Below the pieces are notes generated by a model. That model was not told the DNA's origin. It saw only the letters and a program-made list of their open reading frames with translations, and did not search any database. DNA of 64,000 bases from Saccharofermentans sp. (GTDB lineage Bacteria > Bacillota > Clostridia > Saccharofermentanales > Saccharofermentanaceae), in NCBI GenBank assembly GCA_024685135.1, contig JAIKWA010000130.1:1-64000 (forward strand). The letters are read 5' to 3'. Shown here in pieces: positions 59,495 through 64,000 of this stretch (the stretch's first letter is position 1; every line of letters begins with the position of its first letter). The translations under genes were made by a program, and so were the position numbers.

Positions 59495-60309
59495 TTCTCT
59501 ATAAACTGGGATACGCAGATATGTCTGCCGTCTATGTCCTCTATTACGAACTGACGGTTGGACATCTGGCTCTTTGCCTTGTTTGCTTCGGGAAGCTCTT
59601 CTATTATCTTCACGCCCTGACCTTTGATCTCGTTATGCAGAAGGAAGGGCTCTGAGCAGTAGATATACATATCGTATTTGATGCCGTAGTTTCTGGCAGG
59701 CTTCAGATCACCCTTTACCAGGACTATCGCAATATTATCTCTTGTAAGCTTGATGTGGGGCATCGCCTCATCGTCTAAGTGAGTAGCCTTGAAGCCTAAC
59801 TTATCTTCGTAGAATAAAGCTGTCTTATAGATATCTTCACATGCGAAGACCGCTGCCTGGCTGTTCATGAGAAGGAGCCTCTGGCCCTCTTCTTCGCCTT
59901 CCTCTTTTGCTTCAACGGGCTTGCCTGAATAACGGTATCCGAGAAGAGCGCTGCCGAAGACCTTCTCGTGGCCTTCAAGAGAGCTTAAGACATCGCTTCT
60001 TCTCTTTATCTCTTCGTTTGTAAGTTCAGAAGGGATCTGCCTCAAGGATTCGACTTTCTCCAAATATTCGAGGAGATTAAGGAGCCTTATGTGCAGCGCG
60101 GTTATATCGCTTTGCGGGACATCTGCTCCCATACCGTGGATATACATCATGCCGCACTCGACAGCTTCAGCGGGAAGTCCGGCGTAAAGGTGCATCAGCA
60201 GGTTCATCTCATCTTTGCACTTATCGTCTACGCCGCCTTGAGCAATAGCTTCTTCGATCATGTCGAAAACACGGTTCATGTCATGTCTGGGGTATTCTTT
60301 GGTAAGCAT
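59482..60309 (-). CDS. Protein with C-terminal VOC (glyoxalase/bleomycin-resistance) domain
   Basis: C-term AAVFACEDIYKTALFYEDKLGFKATHLDDEAMPHIKLTRDNIAIVLVKG...FVIEDIDGRHICVSQF; ATG 60309 with GGAG preferred over the longer listed ORF; tail-to-tail overlap with DUF951. Confidence 0.78.
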   Translation of the reverse strand: MLTKEYPRHDMNRVFDMIEEAIAQGGVDDKCKDEMNLLMHLYAGLPAEAVECGMMYIHGMGADVPQSDITALHIRLLNLLEYLEKVESLRQIPSELTNEEIKRRSDVLSSLEGHEKVFGSALLGYRYSGKPVEAKEEGEEEGQRLLLMNSQAAVFACEDIYKTALFYEDKLGFKATHLDDEAMPHIKLTRDNIAIVLVKGDLKPARNYGIKYDMYIYCSEPFLLHNEIKGQGVKIIEELPEANKAKSQMSNRQFVIEDIDGRHICVSQFIENYKD

Positions 60310-60408
60310 ATTTATCTCCTGAACTTTATTCTCATTAATTCTATTTTTACTTACTTTAAAATACAAGGGTATAATAGAAAGCTGAAATAAAAGAAGGAAG
60401 GTCATGTA

Positions 60409-60891
60409 ATGGCTGGTATAAAGAAGACAAACGCAATGAGGATCCTCGATAAAGCGGGGGTGGATTATACATATCACGAATACGAATACGACGAGAACGA
60501 TCTTGACGGACATCACGTAGCAGATTATCTTGGCATTCCATATGAGGAAGTGTTCAAGACACTGACAGCAGTATCAGACAAAGGCGAATATCTGGTATTC
60601 TGCATATCGGTAGATGATGAGGTCGATCTCAAGAAGGCAGCAAAGCTCGCAGGCGTAAAGCGCGTTGAGATGATACATGTAAAAGATCTTCTTAATGTAA
60701 CAGGCTATATAAGAGGAGGCTGCTCTCCCATAGGCATGAAGAAGACATACAGGACTTTTATCGATGAGATGATAGAGCTCGTAGACACCGTAAGCGTCAG
60801 TGCGGGCGCAAGAGGACTTCAGATCCGTATGGCTGCAAAAGACCTTGTAAACTTCACAAATGCCACAGTCGGTGATTTTGCGATAAGGTGA
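60409..60891 (+). CDS. ybaK: Cys-tRNA(Pro) deacylase, YbaK/EbsC type
   Basis: KKTNAMRILDKAGVDYTYHEYEYDENDLDGHHVADYLGIPYEEVFKTLTA, GYIRGGCSPIGMKKTYRTFIDE. Confidence 0.93.
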   Translation: MAGIKKTNAMRILDKAGVDYTYHEYEYDENDLDGHHVADYLGIPYEEVFKTLTAVSDKGEYLVFCISVDDEVDLKKAAKLAGVKRVEMIHVKDLLNVTGYIRGGCSPIGMKKTYRTFIDEMIELVDTVSVSAGARGLQIRMAAKDLVNFTNATVGDFAIR

Positions 60892-60915
60892 TCAAGTGAT
60901 AAGATTACTTAATCA

Positions 60916-62385
60916 ATGAAGGGAAGTATTTATATGCTCGATAACAAGACATTTAAATTAGACGATATAAAGAGCGGATCTAAGATCTATTTCATCGGGA
61001 TCGGCGGTATCTCCATGAACGGCCTTGCAAAGCTTGCAAAGGCTCAGGGCTTTATCGTGGGAGGCTCGGATAACCACCCGGGCGAGAGGACAGAAGAGCT
61101 CGCATCTGAGGGCATCAAGATCTATAACAGCCAGATCGCAGATAATATAGACGATTTTAAGCCTGACTATCTCGTTAAGACGGCAGCGATCCTTCCTCAC
61201 AACGAGGAGGTTAGAAGAGCAAATGAGTTAGGCCTTCAGATATTCGACCGCGCCGAATTCCTCGGAGCGTTTACGAGAACTTATACAAACGTTATCAATG
61301 TATCCGGTACACACGGCAAGACCACAACATCTTCCATGGTATCCCTGATGCTCATTGATGAGGGATTGGATCCCACAGTCCACTTGGGCGCAGACCTCGA
61401 TATATTCGGAGGCACTGTCAAGACGGGCTCTAAGGAACTTCTCGTATCCGAGGCTTGTGAGTTCAACAGGTCCTTCCTGAACTTCACATCCACTACGGCG
61501 ATAATCACTAACATAGACCACGACCATGTAGATTGCTATCCGACGATACAGGATGTTATAGATGTCTTTGCTAAGTTTATGGAGCTCATAAACGATAACG
61601 GTAACCTTGTCGTATCAGGTCACGATGCCAATATAGCAAAGTCCATAACAGAAGCTAAGGCTGCATTTGAAGCAAAGGGAAGGACATTCCCCAATATCGT
61701 CACATGCGCAATGGACAGTGAGATCTGCGAAGCGACCGGCAAGAAGGCCGACATGATCGCATCTGATATCGAATTTATCGAAGGTCATCCGAGCTTCGAT
61801 CTGATCTTCAGAGGCGAGGAGCTTGGCAGAGTAACTCTCAGGATCCCGGGCTCGCACAATATCTGCAATGCTCTTAATGCGGCTGCTGCAGCGCTCCTTA
61901 CAGGCGCATCGGCTTCTTCCGTCATAAGTGCGCTTAATTCCTTCAACGGTGCAGACGGCAGATACACGATAAAGGGCAAGTACAAGGGCTGCGATGTCGT
62001 TGTCGACTATGCACACCATCCGACAGCTGCAAGAGCTACTATTGAAGCGGCATCCAATATGCCTCACGGAGATATCCTGGTGGTATTCCAGCCGCTTACC
62101 TTTAACAGGACAAAGCTCCTTTTCGAAGATTATGTAACCAGCCTTCTTCCTTGCAAGAAGATCCTCTTTGCAGAGATCTTCTCAGACAGAGAGATCAACA
62201 CCCACGAGATATCAAGTAAGGATATCTGCGACGAGATCAACAAGCGCGGCGGTGATGCAGAGTTCTACGAGGTAAGGAGCGAGCTTAAGGAGAGGATCGA
62301 CGAGCTCATCAAGCCCGGTGACATCATCCTCATCTTAGGCCCCGAAGATATAAGAACATTAGGCGACGAGCTTTGCCCCAAGTAA
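60916..62385 (+). CDS. murC: UDP-N-acetylmuramate--L-alanine ligase
   Basis: FIGIGGISMNGLAKLAKAQGFIVGGSD, NVSGTHGKTTTSSMVSLML, DYAHHPTAARATIEAA; start could also be 60934. Confidence 0.93.
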   Translation: MKGSIYMLDNKTFKLDDIKSGSKIYFIGIGGISMNGLAKLAKAQGFIVGGSDNHPGERTEELASEGIKIYNSQIADNIDDFKPDYLVKTAAILPHNEEVRRANELGLQIFDRAEFLGAFTRTYTNVINVSGTHGKTTTSSMVSLMLIDEGLDPTVHLGADLDIFGGTVKTGSKELLVSEACEFNRSFLNFTSTTAIITNIDHDHVDCYPTIQDVIDVFAKFMELINDNGNLVVSGHDANIAKSITEAKAAFEAKGRTFPNIVTCAMDSEICEATGKKADMIASDIEFIEGHPSFDLIFRGEELGRVTLRIPGSHNICNALNAAAAALLTGASASSVISALNSFNGADGRYTIKGKYKGCDVVVDYAHHPTAARATIEAASNMPHGDILVVFQPLTFNRTKLLFEDYVTSLLPCKKILFAEIFSDREINTHEISSKDICDEINKRGGDAEFYEVRSELKERIDELIKPGDIILILGPEDIRTLGDELCPK

Positions 62386-62388
62386 GAG

Positions 62389-63909
62389 ATGAAGAAGAAT
62401 CAGGGCTCACAGTTTAATACCAGTAAGAGCGGGAGCCGTGCGCTTCGTGCAAAAAGGATACCTCTGATCGCAAAGATCGCAGCAGCGGTATCCTTTGCTA
62501 TGTGTATCTTGATGCTGATACTCTTCTTTATCGCAAAGGGGACAAAGCCTGCAGGCGATAAGTATGCTCTGTTTGTAAGCTCTGAAGACTGCGACATAAC
62601 GGATCTTTCCCTGAACTATTCTCTGGCATCGGCAGGCTTTGAGATCATCGGGATGGATGCTTCTGATACCGCTATCCCTTCAAAGCTCAAAGACGAAGCT
62701 GTCGTGCTCATCGCAATAGGCAGTGACAGCTTCAATATAGCAGACACTCTTATAAGCAATAGTGAGAACGGTATCGACGGCGTTTGCCTCATAGCGCCCG
62801 AGTATCCGGGCAATGCTGCAGTAGAAGGCTATTCTACGGTATCTCCCGCTATTCCGATTGCGGTGTTCGGCTTTGACGGTGATGATGATGACTCATCAGA
62901 GATGGACGGCCCCGAGATGATCTTCGAGAGGATATCGGGAGTCGATACCATATACGGTACTCCTGCAAGTACGGGCGGTGCAGGCTCTTATAAAGTATAT
63001 TCTTCAGCGGATATGCAGCGCTTCTTATATCTTGCATCGGATTCATCTGATGTTTCCGGCATGCTTGCTTCTTCGAGCTTTAAGACCGAGCTTGCAAGAT
63101 TTTTGGGACTGAGGTTTGAAGGCTCTTATCCTTCAGGCGGGGTAAATGCCTGGTTCGTATTAAGGCTCATCGCTTTGTTCGTTGCACTTACAGGCCTTAT
63201 GGCTTATCTGTTCTTTATACCGGTGCCCACACCTGACAGCGGTGAGAAGAGACTTAAGGGCAGGGACAGCCTTGCCTTGATAATCGTGACCGGAGCTGCA
63301 GCCTGGCTTACACTCTGCACTGTGGTAATAGATATTATCCCTAAGATAAAGAGGTTTGCTCCTTATGTGATAATCCTCTCTCCGACTGCGCTTATCCTCC
63401 TTATGTTCATATTAAGAGCAGGTTATATACTCTCTAATAAGACTACATATAAGATGCGGAAAGAGAAGATCACTAACTTCCTCATTATGGCAGTGCTTGA
63501 AGTGCTTATAGTATTTACGGCTCTTCTGGTATTTACCGATATAGCGGTTGAGAAGAGATCTTTGTCTTCATATCTTGTGGCTTTGGCAGTATTTGCGATA
63601 AACAGCTTTACCTGCTATTTCCTCGCATTGGTCGATAAGAAGTCAAGGTTTAACGGAGAAGGGCCGGGTTCTTACTACGGAAACATCATATATCCTGCAG
63701 GCACTTTGCTGCCTTCCGTGGCAGGCCTTATCGCGGCTTTGGCTTCATCCGATCCGAGCCTTGTTCAGGTTTCCGTTACAGGGATTGGTATAGCCGTTAT
63801 CCCTTATCTTGCATCACAGACGATAAAGAGGTCTTCGGATTTCTGTTTCCTTGCAGGACTTACTCACGGTCTTATCTCGGCAATGCTTGTGTTTATTGCC
63901 TGGAAATAA
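62389..63909 (+). CDS. Unknown polytopic membrane protein with large N-proximal extracytoplasmic domain
   Basis: One N-term TM, ~200-aa soluble region, then several TM segments; immediately follows murC. Confidence 0.7.
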   Translation: MKKNQGSQFNTSKSGSRALRAKRIPLIAKIAAAVSFAMCILMLILFFIAKGTKPAGDKYALFVSSEDCDITDLSLNYSLASAGFEIIGMDASDTAIPSKLKDEAVVLIAIGSDSFNIADTLISNSENGIDGVCLIAPEYPGNAAVEGYSTVSPAIPIAVFGFDGDDDDSSEMDGPEMIFERISGVDTIYGTPASTGGAGSYKVYSSADMQRFLYLASDSSDVSGMLASSSFKTELARFLGLRFEGSYPSGGVNAWFVLRLIALFVALTGLMAYLFFIPVPTPDSGEKRLKGRDSLALIIVTGAAAWLTLCTVVIDIIPKIKRFAPYVIILSPTALILLMFILRAGYILSNKTTYKMRKEKITNFLIMAVLEVLIVFTALLVFTDIAVEKRSLSSYLVALAVFAINSFTCYFLALVDKKSRFNGEGPGSYYGNIIYPAGTLLPSVAGLIAALASSDPSLVQVSVTGIGIAVIPYLASQTIKRSSDFCFLAGLTHGLISAMLVFIAWK

Positions 63910-63931
63910 CAAATTAAACATTGACTTTAAT

Positions 63932-63960
63932 AATCCCAAAGTGTATTATACGCGGGTGAC
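63932..63960 (+). promoter_or_regulatory. Promoter at right edge of window
   Basis: TTGACT-N17-TATTAT followed by a structured leader CGCGGGTGACCGC... Confidence 0.65.
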
Positions 63961-64000
63961 CGCATGTGCCGGGCGTCTAAACGTGCCTGATTTTAGGATC

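Overview
This 64-kb window is a gene-dense bacterial chromosome segment, apparently Clostridia-like Firmicutes judging by its gene content; I cannot name the taxon without a search. Most genes are housekeeping: gpsA (truncated at the left edge), hpt, folE-folP-folB-folK, tmk, a DNA pol III delta'-like gene, ricT/PSP1, rsmI, metG, tatD, a Ca-type P-ATPase, secG, rnr, T-box-aspS, mtaB, ireB, ruvX, pgi, leuS, mreB, a flavo-diiron protein, rho, rpmE, prmC, ybaK and murC. Four tRNAs (Val, Asp, Phe, Pro) are present. I saw no CRISPR array, transposon, prophage or rRNA. The strongest unexplained element is a ~600-nt intergenic region (about 1254-1858). It has a candidate promoter, a 7-bp helix pairing its 5' and 3' ends, several internal helices and a strong intrinsic terminator, but no credible ORF. 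It looks like a large ornate noncoding RNA, possibly ROOL-like or new. Other points of interest: an interleaved pseudoknot in the rpmE leader; an Asp T-box with an apparent GAU specifier; a matched pair of palindromic operators for a TetR/ABC-transporter locus; a promoter embedded in a 13-bp inverted repeat before an HMA-domain gene; tandem six-repeat ChW proteins carrying different cysteine-peptidase-like domains; two apparently degenerate carbohydrate-active-enzyme-like proteins; a kinase-nuclease-like fusion; and a tRNA-Phe gene placed directly behind an intrinsic terminator. All assignments come from reading the sequence and recalled family motifs. No database search was run.
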